The translations under genes were made by a program, and so were the position numbers. A model generated the notes under the pieces. The model was not told the DNA's origin. It did no database searches and saw only the letters and a program-made list of their open reading frames with translations. From AC-32 sp963716865 (GTDB lineage: Bacteria; Actinomycetota; Thermoleophilia; Gaiellales; Gaiellaceae): a stretch of 64,000 bases of DNA. Shown here piece by piece: positions 54,442 to 63,029 of the stretch; position 1 is the first letter of the stretch; the number at the start of each line of letters is the position of its first letter. The stretch spans positions 62,001 through 126,000 of the forward strand of contig CAVQUF010000005.1 in the NCBI GenBank assembly GCA_963716865.1, written 5' to 3'.

Positions 54442-54923
54442 GCGGTCGGCCAGGCCTCGGCCAGGCGCCGGCGGGTCTCGGCGAGGTGCTCCGGAATCAC
54501 CTTCACGTCGGCGAGCACGGGCATGAAGTTCGTGTCGCCTGCCCACCGCGGGACGACGTGCAGGTGGACGTGGTCGATGATCCCCGCGCCGGCGATCCGG
54601 CCGAGGTTCCAGCCGAGGTTGTAGCCCTGCGGCGTGTAGACCTCCGCCAGCGCGGCCATCCCGCCCTCCGCGAGCCGGTGGAGCTCCAGCACCTCGTCGT
54701 CCGAGAGATCGGCCAGCTCGCCCACGTGCCGGTAGGGGGCGGCCATCAGGTGGCCGGACGTGTACGGGTACTTGTTCAGGAGCACAAAGGCCCGCTCGCC
54801 GCGGTGGACGACGAGCCCGTCCTCGTCGCTCGCGGCCGCGGCCAGGCAGAAGACGCAGCCGCTCTCGTCGCCGGACTGGCCGATGTACTCCATGCGCCAC
54901 GGCGCCCACAACGGTTTCGCCAT
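54438..54923 (-). CDS. HIT family nucleotide hydrolase
   Basis: A 161-residue HIT protein: KPLWAPWRMEYIG, CVFCLAA, NKYPYTSGHLMAAPYRHV, NLGWNLGRIAGAGIIDHVHLHVVPRW with the HxHxH triad. This is the diadenosine tetraphosphate phosphorylase-like (Rv2613c-type) group of actinobacteria. TAGGCT (complement 54932-54937) ends 8 nt before the ATG. Confidence 0.88.
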   Translation of the reverse strand: MAKPLWAPWRMEYIGQSGDESGCVFCLAAAASDEDGLVVHRGERAFVLLNKYPYTSGHLMAAPYRHVGELADLSDDEVLELHRLAEGGMAALAEVYTPQGYNLGWNLGRIAGAGIIDHVHLHVVPRWAGDTNFMPVLADVKVIPEHLAETRRRLAEAWPTA

Positions 54924-54945
54924 CGCGGGCGAGCCTACCGTCCGT

Positions 54946-55018
54946 TAGGCGTCGCTCGCGATGCCGGCTTCAGGACCCGCGGGCTCAGCCCGCGAGTCCG
55001 TCGGAAATGACCGGTCGA
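54946..55018 (-). repeat. 73-bp covarying two-hairpin element, copy B
   Basis: Reverse-complement copy of the element at 42086: TCGACCGGTCATTTCCGACG, GCGGGC-TGA-GCCCGC, CTGA, GGCATCGC-GAGCG-type stem, CTA. Changes at both sides of the stems keep the pairing. Confidence 0.8.
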
Positions 55019-55039
55019 GACGAGTGCACTCGTCTCGAC
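55014..55039. promoter_or_regulatory. 26-bp perfect palindrome upstream of the L,D-transpeptidase
   Basis: GTCGAGACGAGTG is followed at once by its exact complement. It ends 23 bp before the TAACAT -10 (55063-55068), a place where an operator would act. It overlaps the end of repeat copy B by 5 bp. Confidence 0.5.
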
Positions 55040-55062
55040 ACCATCCCGTAGGGCGGAAGCCG

Positions 55063-55068
55063 TAACAT
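55063..55068 (+). promoter_or_regulatory. -10 element of the L,D-transpeptidase gene
   Basis: TAACAT ends 7 nt before the GTG at 55076, the leaderless spacing. Confidence 0.4.
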
Positions 55069-55075
55069 CCACGGA

Positions 55076-56023
55076 GTGAAGCGGTTGCTGCTGGTCGTGC
55101 TACTGGTCGCAGTCGCCTCGGGGGCCGCAGCTCCGAGCGCCCAGCGAGGCGGGGTCGTTCCGCGCGGCGTCGTCGTCGGCGGGCTGCACGTGGGCGGTCT
55201 CCCCGTCGAAAGGGCCCGGGCCGCGGTGACCTGGTCGTACAACCGCCCGGTGCGCTTCGTCTTCTACGGGAGGCACTGGACGATCCGCCCGTCCCAGCTC
55301 GGCGCGAGCGTGGACGTCGACCGGACGATCGGCCATGCGCTGCAGGCCCAGCCGGGCCAGCGGGTTCGCGTCTTCGCGAGCGTCGACCAGGATCGCGTAG
55401 CGGCCTACGCGAACGCCCTCGCGAGCCGGCTTTCGGTCGCGCCGCAGGATGCGACCGCGACGCTCAGCTCCGGGTTGACGCCGGTGCTCCATCCTGGCAA
55501 GCCGGGCCTCCAGGTGCGGCCGGACGCGACTCGCAACCGGATCGACGCCGCGCTCGTCCTTGCCCGGCGACCGCTGATCCGGCCGGTCGCGAAGACGGTC
55601 GCGCCGACCGCGACGCGCAGCCACTTCGGCCCGGTCGTGGTCGTGCACCGCGGCTCGAACACGATGCACGTCTTCGACGGCGTGCGCCCGTTGCGGACGT
55701 TCAAGGTCGCGACGGGCCAGGCGATCTACCCGACGCCACTCGGGAACTGGCACGTTGCGGACATGCAGCGGAACCCGTGGTGGATCCCGCCGGACTCCCC
55801 CTGGGCGAAGGGCCTGAAGCCGATCCCGCCCGGGCCGGGCAACCCGCTCGGCACGCGCTGGATGGGCCTCAGCGCTCCGGGAGTCGGCATGCACGGGACT
55901 CCGGATGCCGCCTCGATCGGGTACTCGGCCTCGCACGGCTGCATCCGCATGTACGTGCCGGACGCCGAGTGGCTCTTCGACCGCGTCCACGTCGGGACGC
56001 CGGTCTTCATCGTGGCGGCCTAG
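55076..56023 (+). CDS. L,D-transpeptidase (YkuD) with peptidoglycan-binding domain
   Basis: A 315-residue exported enzyme: signal peptide (KRLLLVVLLVAVASGAAA), a PG-binding_4-like domain (VVVGGLHVGGLPVERARAAV ... IRPSQLGASVDVDRTI), then the YkuD domain ending HGTPDAASIGYSASHGCIRMYVPDAEWLF with the catalytic His and Cys. It forms 3-3 cross-links in peptidoglycan or attaches proteins. Start set by the TAACAT element. Confidence 0.9.
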   Translation: MKRLLLVVLLVAVASGAAAPSAQRGGVVPRGVVVGGLHVGGLPVERARAAVTWSYNRPVRFVFYGRHWTIRPSQLGASVDVDRTIGHALQAQPGQRVRVFASVDQDRVAAYANALASRLSVAPQDATATLSSGLTPVLHPGKPGLQVRPDATRNRIDAALVLARRPLIRPVAKTVAPTATRSHFGPVVVVHRGSNTMHVFDGVRPLRTFKVATGQAIYPTPLGNWHVADMQRNPWWIPPDSPWAKGLKPIPPGPGNPLGTRWMGLSAPGVGMHGTPDAASIGYSASHGCIRMYVPDAEWLFDRVHVGTPVFIVAA

Positions 56024-56053
56024 AGCGCCGCACGTACCAGAGAGGAGCACGTC

Positions 56054-57418
56054 ATGAGCACCACCCTGGACACCGGGCTCGTTGCGAGCCTCGCCGATGA
56101 GGTTTCCGGACCCGTCGTCGCCCCGGACGACGAGGGCTACGACGCGGCCCGCGCCGTGCACAACGGCCTCGTCGATCGGAAGCCCGCCGTGATCGTCCGC
56201 GCCCGGACAACGAGCGACGTCGTCGCGGGGCTCGCCTTCGCGCGCCGGGAAGGGCTCGAGGTCTCGGTCCGCGGCGGCGGCCACAACGTCGCGGGCCGCG
56301 CGGTGACGGACGGCGGCGTGATGATCGACCTCGCCGAGATGAAGGGGGTCACGATCGATCCCGGCGAGTCGACCGCCACGGCCGAGGGCGGCGTGATCTG
56401 GGCGGAGCTGAACGACGCGGCTGCCGAGCACGGGCTTGCCGTGACCGGCGGCGCGATCTCGACGACGGGGATCGCGGGCTACACCCTGGGTGGCGGCCTC
56501 GGCTGGCTGATGGCCAAGCACGGGCTCGCCGCGGACAACCTGCTCTCCGTCGAGCTCGTCACGGCAGAGGGCGAGGTGCTCGACGTGAACGCCGACTCGC
56601 ACCCCGACCTCTTCTGGGCGTTGCGCGGAGGCGGCGGGAACTTCGGCATCGCGACCTCGTTCACGTACCGGCTGCACCCGGTCCAGACCGTCGTGGGCGG
56701 GCTGATCGCCCACCCGATCGACGCCGCGCCCGACCTGCTGCGCTTCTACCGCGACGCCATCGCGGGCGCCTCGGACGACCTGACCGTGTTCGCCGGTCTC
56801 GTGCACGCGCCGGACGGCTCGGGCATGAAGCTCTCGGCGCTCGTCGTCTTCCACACCGGCGATCCTGCCGGGGCGGAGCGCGAGCTCGAGCCGTTCAAGA
56901 CGTGTGGATCGCCGCTGATGGTCGAGGTCGGTCCGATGCCCTACCCGGTGATGAACACGATCCTCGACCAGGCGTATCCGGCCGGAGCGCTCAACTACTG
57001 GCTGTCGAGCTTCGTCACCGGGCTCTCGGACGAGCTGATCGACATCGCCACAGAGCGGTTCGCCAGCATCCCCTCGCCGATGTCGGTGATCTTCTTCGAG
57101 CACTTCCACGGCGCCGTGACGCGCGTGGGCGTCACCGACACGGCTGTCCCGCACCGGGACGAGGGCTGGAATCTCCTGCTCCCGTCCGTCTGGACCGATC
57201 CGGCCGACACCGAGAAGAACATCGCCTGGACCCGTGAGACGTTCGCGGCGATGAAGCCGCACTTCGGGAGCGGCCGCTGGCTCAACTACCTCGGGGACGA
57301 CCAGGCGAACGACGCGATCCGCGCCGCCTACGGCCCGAACTACGACCGGCTCGTCGAGGTCAAGCGGAAGTACGACCCGGAGAACGTCTTCCACCTGAAC
57401 CACAACATCGCGCCGTAG
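56054..57418 (+). CDS. FAD-linked oxidase, berberine-bridge-enzyme type
   Basis: A 454-residue flavoprotein: VSVRGGGHNVAGRAV with the His that usually carries FAD, GYTLGGGLGWLMAKHGLAADNLLSVELVTAEG, LFWALRGGGGNFGIATSF, and the C-terminal BBE segment YGPNYDRLVEVKRKYDPENVFHLNHNI. The second flavin-linking Cys of bicovalent members is absent (KHGLAADN). Substrate unknown. AGAGGAG before the ATG. Confidence 0.88.
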   Translation: MSTTLDTGLVASLADEVSGPVVAPDDEGYDAARAVHNGLVDRKPAVIVRARTTSDVVAGLAFARREGLEVSVRGGGHNVAGRAVTDGGVMIDLAEMKGVTIDPGESTATAEGGVIWAELNDAAAEHGLAVTGGAISTTGIAGYTLGGGLGWLMAKHGLAADNLLSVELVTAEGEVLDVNADSHPDLFWALRGGGGNFGIATSFTYRLHPVQTVVGGLIAHPIDAAPDLLRFYRDAIAGASDDLTVFAGLVHAPDGSGMKLSALVVFHTGDPAGAERELEPFKTCGSPLMVEVGPMPYPVMNTILDQAYPAGALNYWLSSFVTGLSDELIDIATERFASIPSPMSVIFFEHFHGAVTRVGVTDTAVPHRDEGWNLLLPSVWTDPADTEKNIAWTRETFAAMKPHFGSGRWLNYLGDDQANDAIRAAYGPNYDRLVEVKRKYDPENVFHLNHNIAP

Positions 57419-57552
57419 CGCGAGCTGAGTCGCTGCTTGCCCCGCGTGCACGCCATGGTCGGAGGCGTCCTCGTCCTGCTTCGAGGTAGGCACCCAGGCA
57501 CACCCACGCGTTTTCGGTACTGAAGAAGTATCGTGCCGGGCTTCTGCGGATT

Positions 57553-57634
57553 ATGGAGCCGGAGCAACCTCGGCACCCCCCGCGGGGGGCTCGTTCCGTA
57601 GCCGCAGCAGGAACGAGCCACGCTCCGGCTCCAT
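57553..57634. ncRNA. Nested 82-bp stem-loop in the gap after the FAD oxidase
   Basis: Outer arms ATGGAGCCGGAGC / GCTCCGGCTCCAT (13 bp, perfect) enclose inner arms GGCTCGTTCC / GGAACGAGCC (10 bp, perfect) around a 12-nt loop; one side has an asymmetric bulge containing CCCCCCGCGGGGGG. The rest of the 57419-57894 gap has no gene I can support. Whether it is an RNA, a terminator or a mobile-element end cannot be told. Confidence 0.4.
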
Positions 57635-57894
57635 CTGCGTCGAAAGGCTTTCGGAACGATCCACCGGGGCCGGCGGGGTCGTGCCGGCGTGTATAAGTAA
57701 TCGAGCCGAGCGGAGGAGTCACGGGGGGCACTCGCTGTGGTCGCTCGGCTCATCTAGCGAGCCTCCGCTCCAGACTCGAACGGCCGTCCCGCTTCAGGGA
57801 GGAGGCACGTCGACCTCGCAGGGGCCGAGCAGCCGCTGCTCGAGCTCGCGAGGACGCTTGACACGAAACTCTCCGCTCAGCCGTGAGACAGCGC

Positions 57895-58452
57895 CTAGGC
57901 GATGAAATAGAGGAAAGCTCGGCCGTCGCTAGCCTGCTGGATCGAGCAGCGATTGCTCGCGCAGTAGTAGTCGCCCACCTTGTCGTAATCCAGGACCTCG
58001 CTGGCGAGGAGACGCGTCCGCGTCCGCCAGGTGATCAGCGCTGTCACCCGGTATCGATTTAGCCCCTCGAATTGCCCGCTGTGGGCACGGGGACGGATCC
58101 GGTGGCCGCGTCTTGCCCACGCGCAGTCTTTTGGCCAGGTCGAGACGACATGCCAGGTGGTGACCGTGGAGTTGGACGACCAGACTCGGAAGCGGATGCA
58201 GATTCTCTGGGCGGCACGGGAGGCCGGCGACCGGTAAACGCCCCCTTTGGCGAACAAGGGATTGATGACCTGCGGAGCCGCGTCGGAGGGAGCCAGTCCT
58301 TGTATGGCAGCCATGATTGTTCTGCCGGGCCGTCCGTGGCGTTGGAGGATGCTGAGGGCCGAAGTCGCAGGTGCAATCGTCAGAGCGATCGCTACTCCGG
58401 CGATGAGAACCGCGGTGAACGTGCGAAACCGCATGAGCCGCTCGAAGATCAT
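57895..58452 (-). CDS. Secreted hypothetical protein
   Basis: A 185-residue protein with an N-terminal membrane or signal segment (FTAVLIAGVAIALTIAPATSA) and a small mature domain with Cys residues (RICIRF ... WPKDCAW ... YYCASNRCSIQQ) that could form two disulphides. Codon use looks less GC-biased than the neighbours. No family recognised. Confidence 0.5.
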   Translation of the reverse strand: MIFERLMRFRTFTAVLIAGVAIALTIAPATSALSILQRHGRPGRTIMAAIQGLAPSDAAPQVINPLFAKGGVYRSPASRAAQRICIRFRVWSSNSTVTTWHVVSTWPKDCAWARRGHRIRPRAHSGQFEGLNRYRVTALITWRTRTRLLASEVLDYDKVGDYYCASNRCSIQQASDGRAFLYFIA

Positions 58453-58545
58453 CGCATGATGCGGGATCGTATGCAGGAGCTACGTGTCGCGCTTAGTCGC
58501 CTCATCGGTCGCTCGGCTTGAAGGAGTCTGGCCTAGGATCGAGGC

Positions 58546-58998
58546 GTGCCTGACGATGCGGACCTCGTCATCGTGATCACGGACGGCGCGGCAGAGCTGG
58601 ACCGAAGAGAGCTGCGAGATCGCCTGTACGAGTACAACGCCGGCCAGACGGGCTTCCGGGACGGGCGATCCCTCAGCTGCTTCCTGCGCGACGAAGACGG
58701 CAGGCTCGTCGCCGGAGTCGACGGCTTCACGTGGGGCGGCTATGCCCGCATCGAGTATCTCTGGGTCGACGAGACGCTGCGTGGGCAGGGCCTTGGTCGC
58801 CGGCTGATAGCGGCGGCAGAGCGTGAGGCTACCGCTCGAGGATGCGAGACGGTGGTCGTCGACACTCACGAGTTCCAGGCTCCTGACCTCTACCCACGGC
58901 TTGGGTACGAGCTCGTCGGCGCGACCCATGAGACACCGATCGGCTACCGGCAGCTCCTCTACCAGAAGCGTCTTCAGGAAGGACGAAACGGCGGGTAG
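58546..58998 (+). CDS. GNAT family N-acetyltransferase
   Basis: A 150-residue acetyltransferase: LVAGVDGFTWGGYARIEYLWVDETLRGQGLGRRLIAAAEREATARGCETVVVDTHEFQAPDLYPRLGYELVG, with acetyl-CoA-binding RGQGLGRR. Substrate unknown. TAGGAT (58534-58539) ends 6 nt before the GTG. Confidence 0.85.
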   Translation: MPDDADLVIVITDGAAELDRRELRDRLYEYNAGQTGFRDGRSLSCFLRDEDGRLVAGVDGFTWGGYARIEYLWVDETLRGQGLGRRLIAAAEREATARGCETVVVDTHEFQAPDLYPRLGYELVGATHETPIGYRQLLYQKRLQEGRNGG

Positions 58999-58999
58999 T

Positions 59000-59986
59000 T
59001 CAGAGCCAGCGCTTGTAGCGGAAGAAGCCGAGCAGCCCGCCCAGGACGCCGATCATCGCGAGGACGATCACCCACCAGGCCTCCTGGGTCTCGAAGCCGG
59101 GGAACGTGACGTTCATCCCGAAGATCCCGGTGATCAGGGTCAGCGGGAGGAGCACGACGGAGAAGACGGTCAGGATTCGGAGGATGTCGTTCTGCCGGTG
59201 CGAGATGACCGACTCGTTCGTCGACTCGAGCCCCTCGATCACCTCCTTGAAGTTGTCGAGGAGATCCCAGATCCGCTCGGCGGCGTCGACGATGTCGTCG
59301 AAGTAGAGCTCCAGCTCCTCGGGCAGGAAGCGCTCGATCTGCCGCTCGAGCAGCCGGAGCGTCGAGCGCTCAGGCTTGATGATCTTGCGGTAGGAGATGA
59401 TCTCCTGCTTGACGTTGGAGATGTCGCGGACGACGTCCTCGGCGCGCTTCTCGAACATGTCGTCCTCGATCGAGTCGAGCTTGTGCCCGATCTTGTCCAG
59501 GATCGGGAAGCAGTAGTCGAAGAGGTCGTCGAGGATGTGGTAGAGGAGGTAGCCCGAGCCCTTCGAGAAGAGCTGGTCGCGCAGCGCGGGGTCCTCCTCG
59601 CAGCGGTGGAAGAGCCTGGTGACCGGCAGCAGCTCGACCGCCGGCAGGGTGACGAGGTAGTCCTGGCCGATGAACAGGTCGAGCTCGGCGGCGTTCAGGC
59701 GCTGCACCGCCTTGTCGTAGACGGGGAAGTGGAGGACGACGAAGAGGTAGTCGGGGTACTCGTCGACCTTCGGGCGCTGGCGCTTCGAGAGCACGTCCTC
59801 GAGGTCGAGCGGGTGCCAGCCGAAGCGCTCGGCGAGCGCGGTCGTCTCCTCGGTCGTGGGCGCGTCGAGGTGGATCCAGGTTAGGTCGTGCGCGTTCTGC
59901 TCTCCGAGCCTCGGCTCAGGCCGGGCGACGACCTCCCGTGTGGGCGTGCGGGGCCTCGGGCGCTTGATGCGGGGCAGGCTTGGCAC
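59000..59986 (-). CDS. corA: CorA family magnesium/divalent cation channel
   Basis: A 328-residue protein: a large cytoplasmic helical funnel (ESTNESVISHRQNDILRILTVFSVVLLPLTLITGIFGMNV) with the GMN selectivity motif between two C-terminal membrane helices, and a basic C-terminus. It mediates Mg2+ or Co2+ uptake. GTG at 59986 lies within the end of the upstream MFS gene (71-bp overlap), so the two are coupled. Confidence 0.92.
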   Translation of the reverse strand: MPSLPRIKRPRPRTPTREVVARPEPRLGEQNAHDLTWIHLDAPTTEETTALAERFGWHPLDLEDVLSKRQRPKVDEYPDYLFVVLHFPVYDKAVQRLNAAELDLFIGQDYLVTLPAVELLPVTRLFHRCEEDPALRDQLFSKGSGYLLYHILDDLFDYCFPILDKIGHKLDSIEDDMFEKRAEDVVRDISNVKQEIISYRKIIKPERSTLRLLERQIERFLPEELELYFDDIVDAAERIWDLLDNFKEVIEGLESTNESVISHRQNDILRILTVFSVVLLPLTLITGIFGMNVTFPGFETQEAWWVIVLAMIGVLGGLLGFFRYKRWL

Positions 59987-61304
59987 TGGTACTGAGGGGG
60001 TCGTCGAGTCGCACTTTGAGAGTTCGCCATTCTATCGGCAACTCTTGCGCCGGACCTCTCTCCGGCACGGGCGTGTAGGCCGCGTCTGCGGGGATCCGGC
60101 GCCCGAGCGCGACCGAGCCCGCGCCGGCAAGAGCGCAGGCCGCGGCGGCGCCGAGCCAGAGGCCGGCGGGCGAGCTGGCGAGGAGGAGGCCTCCGATCGC
60201 CGGGCCCGCCATGAAGCCGACCTGCCAGGAGATCGTGCGCAACGCCATGTAGCGGCCGAGCAGGTGCTCCGGCGCGAGGTCGGCGATCAGCGGGTTCTGG
60301 ACGGCGCCGTGCAGGCACTCGGCGAGGCTGAAGACGACGATCACGCCGCAGAACGCGACGACCGCGACGCTCGACGTGAGCCAGTAGCCGACCGCGAGGA
60401 CGCCGAGGCTCGTCACCGCGAAGATCCCGGCGGAGAGCGCGAGCACGCTCAGGCGTCGCCTGCCTTCGATCGCCTTGGCCAGCGGCAGCTGGGCGACCAC
60501 GATCACGACCGTGTTGACGAAGAAGATGACGCCGATGCCGGCCTCGCTGACGCCGGCGTGCTGGTTCGCGAACGGCGGGAGCACCGTCGCGATCTGCGCG
60601 TAGGCCGCCGCGACCAGCGTCGCGATCACGAGGAGCAGCCAGAGGAAGACCCGGTCGCGGAGGACGGCCGCGTAGCGGCCGGCCACGCGGGCGGCGCCCT
60701 GCGCCGGACGCACGGCGGGGACGAACATCAGCAGCGCGATGAACGCGATGAAGGTCATCGCGTCGAGCAGGAAGAGCAGCGTGAAGCTGTTCGGAACCTG
60801 CGTCGTGGCAATCAGCCCGCCGACCAGGGCGCCCACGCCGAAGCCGAGGTTGTCGGTCGTGCGCTGGACTGCGTAGGCCGCGTTTCGCTGTTCTCGCGAG
60901 GTGAGCGTCGCGAGCAGGCTCGAGTGGCCCGGCGCGAAGCCGCCGTTCCCGGCCCCTGCGATCGCCGCGAGGACGAACGCCTGCCACGGCTCGCGGACGA
61001 ACGGGAAGCCGCCGTAGCCGACGGCGAGCAGGGCCAGCGACGCGACCAGCGTCGCCCGAGGGCCGATCCGGTCGATCAGCCGGCCGGACTGGAGGCCCGC
61101 GGCGAGGGCGACGGCGCCGATCGTGGCGACGATCACCCCCGACGTCGCAGAGCCGAAATCCCTGACGTCGTTCAGGTAGATGAACAGGAAGGGGAGGACG
61201 ATCCCGTTCCCGAGCGAGTTGGCCACCCCACCGGCTTCGAGCAGCCAGACGGGTCGGGGCAGCTGCGGGTTCAAGCTGCGCAGGTACGCGGTGACGGCGC
61301 TCAC
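59916..61304 (-). CDS. MFS transporter (drug-efflux-like)
   Basis: A ~462-residue permease with 12 membrane helices. The loop 2-3 motif GRLIDRIGPRATLVASL, the GGLIATTQ helix and SWQVGFMAGPAIGG are typical of MFS multidrug-type exporters. Substrate unknown. GTG 61304 is favoured by TACCCT (complement 61315-61320); TTG 61313 would lie almost against that element. The C-terminal ~50 residues are Pro/His-rich and overlap corA. Confidence 0.8.
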   Translation of the reverse strand: MSAVTAYLRSLNPQLPRPVWLLEAGGVANSLGNGIVLPFLFIYLNDVRDFGSATSGVIVATIGAVALAAGLQSGRLIDRIGPRATLVASLALLAVGYGGFPFVREPWQAFVLAAIAGAGNGGFAPGHSSLLATLTSREQRNAAYAVQRTTDNLGFGVGALVGGLIATTQVPNSFTLLFLLDAMTFIAFIALLMFVPAVRPAQGAARVAGRYAAVLRDRVFLWLLLVIATLVAAAYAQIATVLPPFANQHAGVSEAGIGVIFFVNTVVIVVAQLPLAKAIEGRRRLSVLALSAGIFAVTSLGVLAVGYWLTSSVAVVAFCGVIVVFSLAECLHGAVQNPLIADLAPEHLLGRYMALRTISWQVGFMAGPAIGGLLLASSPAGLWLGAAAACALAGAGSVALGRRIPADAAYTPVPERGPAQELPIEWRTLKVRLDDPLSTSAKPAPHQAPEAPHAHTGGRRPA

Positions 61305-61419
61305 GCGTGGCAAAAGGGTAACCCGGAGGCGCCCGGTTGCCTAGTGTCCGAGCGGGTCGATCGGCACCTGCTTGCGCACGTCCGGGCCAGCGCTTACCCT
61401 GTGCTCTCGTTCTAGGGGC

Positions 61420-61593
61420 ATGAAGATGATTCTCGGCTACATCGATCCCGGCAGCGGCAGCATGTTCCTGCAGGGACTCGCCGCGGGCATCGCCGGAATC
61501 GGTGTCCTCGCGAAGATCTACTGGCGCCGGTTGCGCCGGTTCCTTCACATCGGGAAGCCCGCGCCCGCCGAGGACGAGAGCACGCCGAGCTGA
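61420..61593 (+). CDS. Small membrane protein of the IDPGSGS type
   Basis: A 57-residue protein: ILGYIDPGSGSMFLQGLAAGIAGIGVLAKIYWRRLRRF, one membrane helix after a conserved Y-I/L-DPG-S/T-GS motif and a basic juxtamembrane stretch. I have seen this small protein beside methyltransferase and sulfatase-like genes in envelope clusters. Its TGA overlaps the CTG at 61590 of the next gene. Confidence 0.65.
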   Translation: MKMILGYIDPGSGSMFLQGLAAGIAGIGVLAKIYWRRLRRFLHIGKPAPAEDESTPS

Positions 61594-63029
61594 CGACGCG
61601 GCGGGATGACCTGGAGGCGGCAGGCGCGCTCTCGGGTCTCGAGCCGGGGTCGTTCCGCGATCCCGACAGCCGCATCTTCACGAGCAACGGCCGGGTCCTC
61701 CGGCTCCTGAGCGAGCAGGGGCTCGCCGACTGGCGGGCGCTCTCGTCGTCGGCCCTCTTCGAGGAGCTCGAGCAGGACGGAAGCCTCGTCGGCACGCGCG
61801 AGGTCGACGACGTCCCCGAGATTCCGGACGCAATCCACGGTGGGGTCGCGGGCGTGCTCGAGCACGACGTGATCCCGTTCGTCTCCTACCCCTACGAGTG
61901 GTCGTTCTCGATGCTCCGCGACGCGGCGCTGCTCCAGCTCGCGCTCGTGCGCCGCGCGGTCGAGGCGGGAATGATCCTCAAGGACTCCTCCCCGTACAAC
62001 GTGCAGTTCCGGGGCGCCGAGCCGATCTTCATCGACGTCGGCTCGTTCGAGCAGCTGCGCGGGGGCGAGCCTTGGGCGGGCTACCGACAGTTCTGCATGC
62101 TCTTCCTCTACCCGCTCCTGCTGCAGGCCTGGAAGGACGTGCCGTTCCAGCCCTGGCTGCGCGGGAGCCTCGACGGGATCTCGCCGCACGAGTGCCGGAG
62201 CCTCCTCTCTGCGCGCGACCGCTTCCGGCGCGGCACCTTCACGCACGTCGTCATGCACGACCGGCTGGAGCGGCGCTACGAGGCGCGCGACGACGACCTC
62301 AAGGGCGAGCTCAAGTCAGCCGGCTTCCGCCCGGAGCTGATCGTCGCGAACATCAAGGGGCTCGAGCGGATGATCCGCCGCCTGCGCTGGAAGGGCGAGC
62401 GCTCGGCCTGGAAGGACTACACGCTCGAGACGACCTACGAGCGCGAGGACGCCGGGCGGAAGGCGGCCTTCGTCAGGGACGCGGTTGCGAGCGAGGGCCC
62501 GCGGCTCGTCTGGGACCTCGGCTGCAACGAGGGCGTCCACGCGCGCATCGCCGCCGAGAAGGCCGACTACGTGGTCGCGATGGACGCGGACAGCGTCGTC
62601 GTGGACCGCCTGTACGGAGCGCTCGGGGCCGAGCGCGAGAAGCGGATCCTGCCGCTCGTCGCGAACATCGTCGACCCGCCTCCGGCGCTCGGGTGGAGGG
62701 CGCGGGAGCGCCGCCCGCTGCTCGAGCGGGGGAAGCCCGACCTCACGCTCTGCCTGGCGCTCATCCACCACGTCTCGATCGCAGGCAACGTCCCGATCGC
62801 CGAGTTTCTCGACTGGCTCCGCGGCGCGACCGGATCGGTCGTGATCGAGTTCGTCTCGCCCGAGGACCCGATGGCCCGCCGCCTGCTCGCGCGCAAGCGG
62901 CCCGGAGACCATCCCGACTACCGGGCCGAGTGGTTCGAGCGCTGCCTCGAGGAGCGCTTCGACCTCGTGCGCTCGGAGAGCCTCGCCGACGGCGCGCGGA
63001 CGCTCTACCTTGCCCGAGCCAAGGCCTGA
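61590..63029 (+). CDS. Kinase-like domain fused to class I SAM methyltransferase
   Basis: About 479 residues. The N-terminal half (GSFRDPDSRIFTSNGRVLRLL ... GMILKDSSPYNVQFRGAEPIFIDVGSF) has a KDxxxxN...D arrangement like the catalytic loop of kinase-fold phosphotransferases. The C-terminal half is a Rossmann methyltransferase (RLVWDLGCNEGVHARIAAEKADYVVAMDAD ... LTLCLALIHHVSI). The frame is open from a TAG at 61413 but has no ATG/GTG/TTG before 61854, which would cut off 88 conserved-looking residues; CTG 61590 overlapping the upstream TGA is proposed. Confidence 0.75.
   Translation: MTTRRDDLEAAGALSGLEPGSFRDPDSRIFTSNGRVLRLLSEQGLADWRALSSSALFEELEQDGSLVGTREVDDVPEIPDAIHGGVAGVLEHDVIPFVSYPYEWSFSMLRDAALLQLALVRRAVEAGMILKDSSPYNVQFRGAEPIFIDVGSFEQLRGGEPWAGYRQFCMLFLYPLLLQAWKDVPFQPWLRGSLDGISPHECRSLLSARDRFRRGTFTHVVMHDRLERRYEARDDDLKGELKSAGFRPELIVANIKGLERMIRRLRWKGERSAWKDYTLETTYEREDAGRKAAFVRDAVASEGPRLVWDLGCNEGVHARIAAEKADYVVAMDADSVVVDRLYGALGAEREKRILPLVANIVDPPPALGWRARERRPLLERGKPDLTLCLALIHHVSIAGNVPIAEFLDWLRGATGSVVIEFVSPEDPMARRLLARKRPGDHPDYRAEWFERCLEERFDLVRSESLADGARTLYLARAKA

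Noticed and set aside
57681..57905. 74-codon frame after a TATAAG sequence in the 57.4-57.9 kb gap
   Set aside because: Low-complexity Ser/Arg content and no start signal; the nearby TATAAG has no matching -35.
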